From contig NZ_FQVF01000003.1 in the NCBI RefSeq assembly GCF_900129155.1, forward strand, positions 187,872 to 251,871: a DNA stretch of 64,000 bases, given 5' to 3'. The notes beneath the pieces are model-generated. The model was not told the DNA's origin. It saw nothing but the letters and a program-made list of their open reading frames with translations, and ran no database searches. Both the position numbers and the translations under genes were made by a program. The stretch comes from Marinomonas polaris DSM 16579. Lineage in GTDB: Bacteria; Pseudomonadota; Gammaproteobacteria; Pseudomonadales; Marinomonadaceae. Positions 54,782-63,414 of this stretch are shown in pieces (the first letter of the stretch is position 1; each line of letters begins with the position of its first letter).

Positions 54782-55804
54782 TCAAGCAGACTCTCTAATA
54801 ATCAATCGGCCGTCCAGCTTGATATGATTCTCTATTTCATCTGAAATGACACCTATTAAGCTCATAATCATATCAATAGCACATTTACCTATGTTTTCTA
54901 CATCCTGTTCAACCGTCGTTAATGGTGGACAAGTAAACTTACTCAAAGGCTGATTATCATGACCTGATATTGAAATACTCAAGGCATTTTGATCCTTAAA
55001 TGTTATCAAACCTTCTGAAAACATTGCTGAAATAACCCCAAATGCCACCCGATCATTGGCACATATAATGGCATCACCATCCAATTGATTAGATCTAATC
55101 ATACGCAAGGCTTCTTCTCGCGCCCACTCTTCAAAATCCCAACGCAAACTTTGCCCAACAGGAAGGACGATAGGCGACTCATCACTTGCTTTCATCGTGT
55201 CGAGGTACACGTCCAAACGTTCCTGAGCATTACTATTTACATTCGGCATAGGGAAAAAAGCGGGATGTCGCCCCGCCCCAAGCATGTAATCTGTAATAAG
55301 ACCAATTGTTTGCCTATTGTTATTTCTGACGCTGTAATTGGCTCCTTCAAAAACAGCATCAATAAACACCAAAGGCAACTCCATCTGGATTCTATGAAGC
55401 TTTTTTTCAACTTGTCGAATCCCGGATGGCGCATAGCAAATTCCAGCCACTTTCACCGAAAGAAAGTTTTCAATAGCCTTCGACTCAAGAGCAGGATCAC
55501 CATAAGAACACTCAATCATCACTGAGTAGCCATAAACCAACGCGTTCATGGCAATCGAGCGTACAATAGAGGCGTAAAAAGGATCCCCTAAAGAAGGAAT
55601 TAACACCCCTATTATCTTCGAATCTTTACGCATTAAGCGCGACGCTAAAAGATTTGGACGGTAATCCACTTCTTTTAGCATTGCCTCAATTTTCATTCTT
55701 GAGCGAGGACTAACGGCATCTTTTTTTTCAAAATATTTAGAGGCCGTAGGACGAGATACTCCAGCTAGCGCAGCAAACTCTTCCATTGTATTAACTTTTT
55801 TCAA
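54782..55804 (-). CDS. LacI-family transcriptional regulator
   Basis: A 340-residue regulator. The N-terminal helix-turn-helix is TMEEFAALAGVSRPTASKYFEKKDAVSPRSRMKIEAMLKEVDYRPNLLASRLMRK, and the periplasmic-binding-like sensor domain (about 63-330) starts IIGVLIPSLGDPFYASIVRSI. Its hinge helix is present, so it should bind DNA as a dimer. It is the last gene of the ABC-kinase-gatZ group (41 bases after gatZ) and probably controls it, perhaps through the CG-centred sites at 61745-61774. The ligand would be the sugar or a phosphorylated product. Confidence 0.88.
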   Translation of the reverse strand: MKKVNTMEEFAALAGVSRPTASKYFEKKDAVSPRSRMKIEAMLKEVDYRPNLLASRLMRKDSKIIGVLIPSLGDPFYASIVRSIAMNALVYGYSVMIECSYGDPALESKAIENFLSVKVAGICYAPSGIRQVEKKLHRIQMELPLVFIDAVFEGANYSVRNNNRQTIGLITDYMLGAGRHPAFFPMPNVNSNAQERLDVYLDTMKASDESPIVLPVGQSLRWDFEEWAREEALRMIRSNQLDGDAIICANDRVAFGVISAMFSEGLITFKDQNALSISISGHDNQPLSKFTCPPLTTVEQDVENIGKCAIDMIMSLIGVISDEIENHIKLDGRLIIRESA

Positions 55805-55845
55805 TCAAAAGTCCTCTCATAAAATAATACCCACAAAAACAACAA

Positions 55846-57135
55846 CTAGATTACTGAAAATTGATTACATGCCTGAGCATACATTTTTATCTCAGAACGA
55901 ATTCGTTCCCGCAAAAAAACGGCAGGATCATTAATTATCTCACCTTTTCTTAATGCAACATATTGCGCAGACATATACTGGCTAATCAATGGGTACGGAG
56001 CAGGAGATGTCGTCAAGTTCTGAATCAACACCTTCAAGCTTGCCTCAATATCAGTGTGATTCCAGTAGTATCGAGAGCGATCACTAAAACTAAACTTGCG
56101 AGCAAACATTTTATCTTGCTCATTCCCATGATAGTAACCTTCCCAATACTTAGGATTATTTACCATGGTTTGCTCCAACACATCTCGAATATTGGAGCGT
56201 TTTTCAGGTTCAATCCATTCATCTTCAATATAACTTAAGGCAAATACCGCTTCGCGAAATGCGAATGTTAATCCCGGACCCACTTTTAGAATCGCAAAAT
56301 GATCTCTTACTAGATGGCTCAAACAAGATTGCGATTGATAATCCGTTGAATGAGCTTCAAAAACCATTCCGGAAAACTGATGAATAACAGACTTTAATTC
56401 TTTTGCTTTTACTGGGTCATATTCAATTACACTTGAGTGATCAAATTCCACTCCTGGCTGCACTACAACACCAATCACTCGATCAAAAGCATCGTCAATA
56501 CCAAGATTAGAGAAAAGCACGCGGTGAGTATGAATGGTATCGGCCAAATCTATAGTAGAGGTCACCTGAAGTTCTTCTAAATCCTCTTGGGCACCGCCAG
56601 GAACAGGAACCTCGGTACCTATTACGTAATAAGGTTTCTGTTGCGCTAAAGAGACACGTTCAGCAGCCTGACACATAATAGCGGCACGCTTAGCAATCGT
56701 TTCCGACGACAACGGTACCTCATCATCAGCACAAGACATACTTGCATCTAAATGAATTTTAGTAAAACCAGCTTTAACATAGGCCTCTACAAGCACCATT
56801 GCCTTTTCCATAGCATCAGCTGAAGAAAGATGCTTCCAGGGATTTGGGCCCAAATGGTCTCCGCCAAGAATAAGCTGATTAGTATCATAATCAACGGACT
56901 TAGCAACCTCAGCAATATAAGCTTGAAAGTCAGCAGGGGTCATATTGGTATAACCACCATCTTGATTTACCTGATTACAAGTCGCCTCAATCAATAGTGG
57001 AGAATTATTTTCTTTCGCCTCTAACATAGCAGCTTCTAAAACAAAACGATTTGCTGAGCATACGGAATAAATACCTATCTGCTCACCTGAGCGATTTAGC
57101 TCGACGATATTTTTTAGTATTTCTGTTGAAGACAT
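55846..57135 (-). CDS. GatZ/KbaZ family protein (tagatose 6-phosphate processing)
   Basis: A 429-residue protein very like E. coli GatZ: GEQIGIYSVCSANRFVLEAAM, LIEATCNQVNQDGGYTNMTPADF, LGGDHLGPNPWKH, KIHLDASMSCADD, GTEVPVPGG and VVQPGVEFDHSSVI are all conserved. GatZ was described as the chaperone subunit of tagatose-bisphosphate aldolase with GatY. No GatY is present here, and a PfkB kinase gene abuts it. In Agrobacterium, GatZ homologues beside a tagatose kinase were reported to epimerise D-tagatose 6-phosphate to D-fructose 6-phosphate, and that is my preferred reading. Confidence 0.85.
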   Translation of the reverse strand: MSSTEILKNIVELNRSGEQIGIYSVCSANRFVLEAAMLEAKENNSPLLIEATCNQVNQDGGYTNMTPADFQAYIAEVAKSVDYDTNQLILGGDHLGPNPWKHLSSADAMEKAMVLVEAYVKAGFTKIHLDASMSCADDEVPLSSETIAKRAAIMCQAAERVSLAQQKPYYVIGTEVPVPGGAQEDLEELQVTSTIDLADTIHTHRVLFSNLGIDDAFDRVIGVVVQPGVEFDHSSVIEYDPVKAKELKSVIHQFSGMVFEAHSTDYQSQSCLSHLVRDHFAILKVGPGLTFAFREAVFALSYIEDEWIEPEKRSNIRDVLEQTMVNNPKYWEGYYHGNEQDKMFARKFSFSDRSRYYWNHTDIEASLKVLIQNLTTSPAPYPLISQYMSAQYVALRKGEIINDPAVFLRERIRSEIKMYAQACNQFSVI

Positions 57136-58092
57136 TTATATTTCCTCTAAAGATTCAGTGAAAGTATCGATAAACTTATTAAGCTCTTCTTCTGATGATG
57201 CTCCCTCCATTGGCCCCCAATGAGATACAGCCATGGCTCCACTTGCATTAGCAAGCCCAAGAGATTTTTCCGGTGAATAACCCAGTTCACGACATGCAAT
57301 ATAAGTAGCTCCGAAAGTATCTCCGGCACCAGTCGCATCAATTTCTTCAACAGAAAAAGATGGCATAAAGAAATAGTCATTATGACTATAAAAAGCACAA
57401 CCATCAGATCCTTGTTTTAATACGATTTCACTAACACCCAATTCAAGTGCCGATTCGACCGCATCCTCTAAAATTTGTTTATTAGTTAGAGCAAATAGCT
57501 CTTCACCACTAGGCAAAAATATATCTGTTTTGGCTAAAACTTCTTTAAAAAATGCAAACAAGGCTGAATCACCCAACAATTCTTTACGTACATTAGGATC
57601 GAAAGATATTTTCCCACCATTATTTTTTACGATTTCAATCGCTGCTCGCATCATATGTATTACATCATGCGAAAAAATAGACGACCCCATAACATGTAAA
57701 ACAGCACAAGTAGAAAGACGCTCTTTCGCAATATCAGTTAACTCAAAAGCAGCAGAGGCACTATGACGAATATTAAAAATAAAATCGCGGCTACCATTAC
57801 TTTGATACCTAACAAATGCTGTTCCTGTTGGAAGCTCACTATTAACCCCAATTAGACTGGTATTAACACCATTATCTATAAGTCGCTTTAAACAAACTTT
57901 ACCAAAATCATCATCTCCAACACTGCCAATTATCGAAGCTGGAACTTTCATTTTAGCTACTTGATTGATAAAAATAGCAGGTGCACCACTAGGATAAGGT
58001 CCAAGAAACTCACCAGCTTCAATGAATAACTGGTTCGTTTTTTTAGCCATTATTTCAACAAGAATTTCACCAAGAGTGATTACTTCTTTCAT
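57136..58092 (-). CDS. PfkB-family sugar kinase, possibly tagatose kinase
   Basis: Ribokinase-fold kinase of 318 residues. The N-terminal substrate region has TLGEILVEIMAKK and GPYPSGAPAIFINQVAKM with GSVGDDDFGK. The C-terminal PfkB motif EIDATGAGDTFGATYIACRELG contains the catalytic Asp and anion hole. The frame runs to 58116, but the ATG at 58092 follows an AGGTAAAG site. Its stop is directly followed by the gatZ start. A GatZ partner favours D-tagatose 6-phosphorylation, though other ketoses cannot be excluded. The gap of 172 bases to the permease gene is empty. Confidence 0.85.
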   Translation of the reverse strand: MKEVITLGEILVEIMAKKTNQLFIEAGEFLGPYPSGAPAIFINQVAKMKVPASIIGSVGDDDFGKVCLKRLIDNGVNTSLIGVNSELPTGTAFVRYQSNGSRDFIFNIRHSASAAFELTDIAKERLSTCAVLHVMGSSIFSHDVIHMMRAAIEIVKNNGGKISFDPNVRKELLGDSALFAFFKEVLAKTDIFLPSGEELFALTNKQILEDAVESALELGVSEIVLKQGSDGCAFYSHNDYFFMPSFSVEEIDATGAGDTFGATYIACRELGYSPEKSLGLANASGAMAVSHWGPMEGASSEEELNKFIDTFTESLEEI

Positions 58093-58264
58093 TACTTTAC
58101 CTATGCAGGGATACATTACCGATAATATAAAACAGCAATATAAATTCTTTAAATTATAAAATATTCAAGGATGGTTATATTTTTAGAAATCTCTATTAGG
58201 TCTGTAGAAAAATATGACCATAAAAAAATAATCATCATTTATAAAACCTAACCAAATAGTAATA

Positions 58265-59206
58265 CTAAGCAGCTTTTCTCTTATTTTTATAAACATCGAT
58301 GCCTACAGCGATCAATATCACGACACCTTTAACAATAAGAGAAACAAAGAAATCGACATTCATTAGGCTCATAACATTACTAAGCACAGCGATAATCAAA
58401 GCGCCAATTAAAGTGCCAATAATTGTTCCCCTACCACCGGTAAGAGAAGTTCCGCCGAGCACACAAGCTGCAATGGCATCAAGCTCCATACCATTTGCGG
58501 CTGTTGGCTGTGCAGAAAACATTCTTGAGGCCAACATAACACCACCCACACCAGCCATTAATCCTGTGATCATATATGAGTAAATAGTGGTTTTAGATAC
58601 GTTGATACCTGAATAAGCGGCAGCTTCTGGATTACCACCGACAATATAAACTCGACGCCCAAAAGTTGTCTTTGATAAGACAAAATGATTCAGAGCTATC
58701 ATCGACAACAAAATAATAATGGGAAAAGGGATACCAAAAAGGTAACCGTTAAAAATGTATTCAAAAGGAGCATTATCATAAAGAGAGACGGCTTGACCAT
58801 CACTGGTTAACATTGCGACGCCACGCCAAATTCCCATAAAGCTCATGGTGACAATAAAAGGGTGAACACCTAACCAGGTGGTGATAAACCCGTTCGAAAA
58901 ACCACAAAAGACAGCGACTAAAAGCGCTATTGGAAGCATCAGGCCAAAAGGTAAACCATTTGTTAGTCCTATTACTAAAACCAGTCCCGTTAGTGCCACA
59001 ATAGAACCAACTGATAAATCAATTCCAGCAAGTAAGATTGCATATGTCATACCAAAGGCAACAATAGCAACAATCGATGTTTGTAAAATAATATTTGTAA
59101 CGTTATTTACTGACCAAAAATATTCGGATAAAAAAGAAGAAACCAAGCATAAAATTAATAACCCACCTAGTATTCCAGCATATTCGCGAAAAAAACTTTT
59201 AATCAT
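58265..59206 (-). CDS. Sugar ABC transporter permease (RbsC-like)
   Basis: Inner membrane permease of a CUT2-type importer, 313 residues with about 8-10 helices. Conserved text: FGMTYAILLAGIDLSVGSIVALTG, the coupling helix region NPEAAAYSGINVSKTTIYSYMITGLMAGVGGVMLASRMFSAQPTAANGMELDAIAACVLGGTSLTGGRGTIIGTLIGALIIAVLSN. The ATG at 59206 (GGGAG upstream) overlaps the ATPase gene by 8 bases; the ATG at 59227 is less likely. Confidence 0.9.
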   Translation of the reverse strand: MIKSFFREYAGILGGLLILCLVSSFLSEYFWSVNNVTNIILQTSIVAIVAFGMTYAILLAGIDLSVGSIVALTGLVLVIGLTNGLPFGLMLPIALLVAVFCGFSNGFITTWLGVHPFIVTMSFMGIWRGVAMLTSDGQAVSLYDNAPFEYIFNGYLFGIPFPIIILLSMIALNHFVLSKTTFGRRVYIVGGNPEAAAYSGINVSKTTIYSYMITGLMAGVGGVMLASRMFSAQPTAANGMELDAIAACVLGGTSLTGGRGTIIGTLIGALIIAVLSNVMSLMNVDFFVSLIVKGVVILIAVGIDVYKNKRKAA

Positions 59207-60701
59207 TTGAATCAACTCCCGTTGCATAAACCATTACTTTATCCTGAGTTAACCCTTTCGTTTTAAACTCTTTAACCAATTTCTTTTCTCTCATAACAAA
59301 TAATCGATCACTCATATTCATCACCTCAGGTAACTCAGATGAAACCAAAATAACAGCCGTTCCTTTTTCCGTCAGCTCGCGAATAATGCTATAGATTTCA
59401 TATTTAGCACCAACATCTACACCACGGGTAGGCTCATCTAAGATCAAAATATCAGGTTGTCTTTCAAGCCACTTAGCTAGTACGATTTTTTGCTGATTCC
59501 CGCCACTCAGCGACCCCACACTTTGGTGTCTATTCTGTACTCGAATATTCATCCGCTTAATACTGTCTTCGGTTTGACTAACTTCTGCTTGCTCGTTAAG
59601 CAGACCACGGGTTGCTATTCGCTCAAAACTCGCCAAATTACAGTTAATATGCACACTGTGATCTAGCACTAAGCCTTCTTCTTTCCGGTTCTCAGTAACA
59701 AATGCAATACCATTTTCGATCGCTATAATGGGGGTTTCTATTGCTACTTTTTTGCCTTTAATAAGAATTTCACCTTCATATGGCAACATGCCAAATAAAG
59801 CATTCATCACATCTGATCGTCCTGCACCAACTAAACCAAAAAAACCAACCACTTCACCAGCATGAAGATCAAAGCTAACATTATGAAAGGCATTAGGATT
59901 AGTCAGAGATTTAACACTCAAGACAAGGTCACCAATTTCTGAAGCTGATTCATTTTTTGATGGATAAATATCACTCATCTCTCGACCCACCATCATGGTA
60001 ATAAGGGGGTCAATTGATGTCTCGGCTTTATCAACTGTGTCTATATATTGCCCATCGCGCATAACGGTTATGTCATCAGAAATACGCATAATTTCAGCCA
60101 TCTTATGGCTGACATAAATAATGGCTTTGTTTTCAGATTTCAGTTCGGAAATTATATTGAATAGAATTTCGACTTCAGAGTCAGATAATGAGGAAGTAGG
60201 CTCATCAAAAATAACAACATCAGACGGATAACTTAAGCCTTTGGCAATTTCTACCAGCTGGCGCTGCGCCATTGACAAAGAACCCACTTTTATTTCTGCC
60301 GATATTGGTATGTGATATTTATTAAGAATTCCTTTAGCATCGGAAATAATTTTTTTAGAATCGATCACGCCAAAACGATGAGGCTCATTATTTGCAAATA
60401 TATTTTCTGCAACTGTGAGGTTATTACACAAAGAAAGCTCTTGAAAAATAATAGCTATACCATTGTCTCGAGAATCTCTAGGTGATTTAAACTCAACATT
60501 TTTACCATTGCGTAAAATACTGCCAAATGTAGGTGGATGAACGCCCGCCAGCATCTTAAGAGTGGTAGATTTACCACAACCATTCTCACCTAAAATAGTA
60601 TGCACTTTTCCAGCTCGAAACCTTATGGATAGCCCATCTACAGCCTTGTTGTCGCCAAAATGCTTACACAACCCGACTGTTTCTAGTAATACTTTCGACA
60701 T
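59199..60701 (-). CDS. Sugar ABC transporter ATP-binding protein (RbsA-like)
   Basis: Tandem ATPase of 500 residues powering a CUT2 importer. The first half has Walker A GENGCGKSTTLKMLAG, signature LSMAQRQLVEIAKGL and Walker B VVIFDEPTSSLSD. The second half has the degenerate Walker A GLVGAGRSDVMNALFG, signature LSGGNQQKIVLAKWL and DILILDEPTRGVDVGAK. The ATG at 60701 has GGAG 6 bases upstream. It is second in the operon, after the binding protein. Confidence 0.92.
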   Translation of the reverse strand: MSKVLLETVGLCKHFGDNKAVDGLSIRFRAGKVHTILGENGCGKSTTLKMLAGVHPPTFGSILRNGKNVEFKSPRDSRDNGIAIIFQELSLCNNLTVAENIFANNEPHRFGVIDSKKIISDAKGILNKYHIPISAEIKVGSLSMAQRQLVEIAKGLSYPSDVVIFDEPTSSLSDSEVEILFNIISELKSENKAIIYVSHKMAEIMRISDDITVMRDGQYIDTVDKAETSIDPLITMMVGREMSDIYPSKNESASEIGDLVLSVKSLTNPNAFHNVSFDLHAGEVVGFFGLVGAGRSDVMNALFGMLPYEGEILIKGKKVAIETPIIAIENGIAFVTENRKEEGLVLDHSVHINCNLASFERIATRGLLNEQAEVSQTEDSIKRMNIRVQNRHQSVGSLSGGNQQKIVLAKWLERQPDILILDEPTRGVDVGAKYEIYSIIRELTEKGTAVILVSSELPEVMNMSDRLFVMREKKLVKEFKTKGLTQDKVMVYATGVDSND

Positions 60702-60758
60702 CAATAGCTCCAGAACAAAAAATAGGGCCTACATCAGCCCTATTTCTATCGCCGTTAA

Positions 60759-61643
60759 TTACTTACCTGTATACAGCACAGGGACAATCGGATATTCAGA
60801 CTTAACTTCTTTGCCATTCAAATAATCTGCAACGACTTTCATTGCCGTTTTACCCATAGCATCAGCATCTTGTTTCACAACACCGATAATATGATCATTT
60901 TCGTCGACAGCTTTAATACCCTCTGGCATACCATCAAATCCAATAACAACTGCTTTGGATTTTTGCTTAGTAACCGCAAGACCAGCACCAATCATCATGT
61001 CATCACCAAACGCAAAGATCAGATCCGTATCAGGATTTGCTTGCAGCATGTTAATAGTTGATGTCATAGACTCTTCACGAGTTTTGCCTGGTTGAACCGC
61101 AACGATTTTGATATCAGTATCTGCTACAGCATCACGAAAACCTTGCAATCTGGCTTCTACGGAAGAAATACCAGGATAAGACAACATAACAACCTGCCCT
61201 TTTCCAGCCAGCTGTTTCACTGCCAACTTACCTGCAACGACACCTCCACCGTAATTATCCGTCGCGATATGCGATACAATCTTGCTATTTTCAGCACCGA
61301 TATCAACAGTAATGACAGGGATATTTGCACGTTCAGCTTTTTTCAGCGGCCCACGAATCCCCTTAGAGTCCACCGGAGATATGACAATGGCATCTACATT
61401 TTTAGTAATGCAGTCCTCTATATCATTAATTTGCTTAGCAAGATCTTGGTTTGCCACAGAAACTTTTAAGTTGATATGTTGCAACTTAGCACCTTCTTTG
61501 AGGCCATTACCTAAAGCGATATAAAACGGATGGGATTGAGTCAAAAGAGAAGCACAAACAACAGGCTCATCTTTCGCATAAAGATTGAAAGAAGCGGAAG
61601 CAAGAGCGACAGCAATTGCAGTAAAACGTTTAAGGTTTTTCAT
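60759..61643 (-). CDS. Sugar ABC transporter periplasmic binding protein (RbsB-like)
   Basis: A 294-residue receptor with signal peptide MKNLKRFTAIAVALASASFNLYA before KDEPVVCASLL. The family pattern includes LTQSHPFYIALGNGLKEGA, DAIVISPVDSKGI, IPVITVDIGAENSKIVSHIATDNYGGGVVAGKLA and FGDDMMIGAGLAVTKQKSKAVVIGFDGMPEGIKAV. The ATG at 61643 has AGGA upstream. First gene of the operon; ligand inferred as a hexose, hexitol or tetritol. The exact sugar is not shown by sequence. Confidence 0.9.
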   Translation of the reverse strand: MKNLKRFTAIAVALASASFNLYAKDEPVVCASLLTQSHPFYIALGNGLKEGAKLQHINLKVSVANQDLAKQINDIEDCITKNVDAIVISPVDSKGIRGPLKKAERANIPVITVDIGAENSKIVSHIATDNYGGGVVAGKLAVKQLAGKGQVVMLSYPGISSVEARLQGFRDAVADTDIKIVAVQPGKTREESMTSTINMLQANPDTDLIFAFGDDMMIGAGLAVTKQKSKAVVIGFDGMPEGIKAVDENDHIIGVVKQDADAMGKTAMKVVADYLNGKEVKSEYPIVPVLYTGK

Positions 61644-61744
61644 TTTGATTTTCCTGTACATTTATTTTTATAAGTATCACGCCAACACAAACCAGCTATT
61701 AATAATTAATAGTAGATATGTGAAGAAAATTACCCCTTAAATTT

Positions 61745-61774
61745 ACTCGAGTCAATATTTTTTTTACTCGCGTA
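61745..61774. promoter_or_regulatory. Paired CG-centred palindromes, possible LacI-type operators
   Basis: TTTACTCGAGTCAA (core ACTCGAGT, 61745-61752) and TTTACTCGCGTACAA (core ACTCGCGT, 61767-61774) lie 22 bases apart, about two helical turns, some 100 bases before the binding-protein gene. CG-centred palindromes are typical for LacI-family regulators such as the one at 54782. The remainder of the gap 61644-62067 has no gene; its far end holds the terminator of the next operon. Confidence 0.4.
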
Positions 61775-61994
61775 CAAAACGAAAGAATTATCCTTTCCTA
61801 CATAGCCACCCTAAAAGCATTGTGGGTGATTAAACTTTTGCTTGTAATATCTACATAATTGCATTCTATCTAAGACACGCCACAGCAATGTCAAAGGTTA
61901 AGCTGCTGAGATAATTATTGGGGCAACTAGGAGGCAGGTGGTTGGAATGATGCTAACATCATTGAAAGATAACCCTAGATTGGAATTAGATATT

Positions 61995-62031
61995 AAAAAA
62001 ACTCACTCCACCCTCAAGGAGCAGAATGAGT
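61995..62031 (-). terminator. Rho-independent terminator after the phosphatase gene
   Basis: On the minus strand ACTCA..CTCC pairs with GGAGTGAGT around TTGAGGGT, followed by a run of seven T. It ends about 37 bases beyond the stop codon of the inositol-monophosphatase-family gene. Confidence 0.75.
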
Positions 62032-62067
62032 CAAAGCATTACAAGCATTTACCCTGCTTTACTCTTA

Positions 62068-62904
62068 CTACATAACGTCGATAGACTGAAAATCTTTCAT
62101 GATACGGTCTTGAATCGCCTCTGTTCGCCCAGCGACAATCACGCCTTTACGAACATTCGGCTTATAAGGACTTCCATCCAACATACAGACATAACCACCC
62201 GCCTCCTGATAAGCAAGAATTCCTGCGGCATGATCCCACACTTTTGGTTTAGGGCTAATAAAGAAATCAACACCGTTCTGCACCATTGTTCGATATTCAT
62301 GGCAACAACAACGCAGATTGGAAGAACGGGCATAATTAACTTGCTGAATAGCAACACGCTCGCGCACAGCACTGTCCTCAAACAAAAAAGGCGAAAAAAA
62401 TCCAACCAACTTAGAGTCAACAGGCTGATTACTTAACATTAAGCGTCGTGGCAATTGGTCCGGTCGAACAAACCAAGAGCCTTCACCTAAACTCGTTTCA
62501 ATCCAATCGTCATTTAATGGGTCATACAACAAGCCATAAACGGTTTCACCTTGATAGATAGCTGCAATTAATACACCAAAGGTTGATAAGCCATGAGCGA
62601 AATTCCATGTCCCATCAATAGGGTCGATGATAACAACCAGTTCATTCGTATCAATTTGATCTAATAATGACTCATCTTCCGAAACCGCTTCTTCACCAAT
62701 GATGACAGCGTGAGGCAACAGCGTTTGAAAGCGCTGTGTTAATGCTTTTTCAGAGGCAACATCCGCTTCAGTAACAAGGTCATCAAAACTTGTTTTGAAC
62801 GACACAGCACCATCCGAGAGCCTTCTAAACCTAGGCAAAATTTCTGCCTTGGCAACGTCCCGAACAATTTCTATCATCTCTGATTTTTGCTTACGTGTTA
62901 ACAC
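62068..62904 (-). CDS. Inositol monophosphatase family protein
   Basis: Magnesium-dependent sugar-phosphatase fold of 278 residues. Family metal sites are present: LVTEADVASE, the Glu pair in IIGEEAVSED, IDPIDGTWNFAHG and the final Asp in VWDHAAGILAYQEAGG. It follows the derI-like gene by 32 bases and so belongs to the tetrulose-phosphate operon. The substrate could be inositol phosphate, a histidinol-type ester or a polyol phosphate made in this pathway; the sequence does not decide. Confidence 0.88.
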   Translation of the reverse strand: MLTRKQKSEMIEIVRDVAKAEILPRFRRLSDGAVSFKTSFDDLVTEADVASEKALTQRFQTLLPHAVIIGEEAVSEDESLLDQIDTNELVVIIDPIDGTWNFAHGLSTFGVLIAAIYQGETVYGLLYDPLNDDWIETSLGEGSWFVRPDQLPRRLMLSNQPVDSKLVGFFSPFLFEDSAVRERVAIQQVNYARSSNLRCCCHEYRTMVQNGVDFFISPKPKVWDHAAGILAYQEAGGYVCMLDGSPYKPNVRKGVIVAGRTEAIQDRIMKDFQSIDVM

Positions 62905-62936
62905 AACACCTCCATTTTACAATCTAAACCTATGAA

Positions 62937-63398
62937 TTACGGGCGAGCATGATATTTTTCATCAATAGAGTTTATTGCTTTAACATTATCTGCCGAGCGA
63001 CCATTTTCATCGAATACTTGAACCAAAAACGCATCGGCAATGGACTTCGCTAACTCTTGCCCAATTACACGTGCACCCATAGTAATAATTTGTGCATTGT
63101 TAGAAAGTGCGGCGCGCTCTGCAGAATAAGTGTCATGAGTGAGAGCGGCTCGAATACCCGGCACTTTACTTGCTGCAATACACACTCCAATTCCTGTACC
63201 ACAGCATAAAATGGCACGATCGTATTTTCCTTCTAAAACTGCATTAGCGACACGATCAGACAAATTGGCATAAAACGGCTCAACTTCTCCAGAGTCAGTA
63301 CGAGAAACTTCCTCTACATCGTAACGATCTTTAAGATGGTCAGCTAAAATTTTTGCTAGCCCTTCGCCAGCACTATCTCCAGCAATTGCAATTCTCAT
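62937..63398 (-). CDS. derI: RpiB-family isomerase, likely D-erythrulose 4-phosphate isomerase
   Basis: A 153-residue RpiB/LacAB-fold isomerase. The text [97 protein letters not shown] is that of the DerI/EryI group from erythritol and threitol pathways, not of ordinary ribose 5-phosphate isomerase B. The active-site Cys is in LCCGTGIG and the His in THDTYSAE. The frame opens at 63443, but GAGG lies 7 bases before the ATG at 63398. It produces D-erythrose 4-phosphate for the pentose phosphate route. Confidence 0.82.
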   Translation of the reverse strand: MRIAIAGDSAGEGLAKILADHLKDRYDVEEVSRTDSGEVEPFYANLSDRVANAVLEGKYDRAILCCGTGIGVCIAASKVPGIRAALTHDTYSAERAALSNNAQIITMGARVIGQELAKSIADAFLVQVFDENGRSADNVKAINSIDEKYHARP

Positions 63399-63414
63399 GA
63401 TGCTATCCTCGGCT

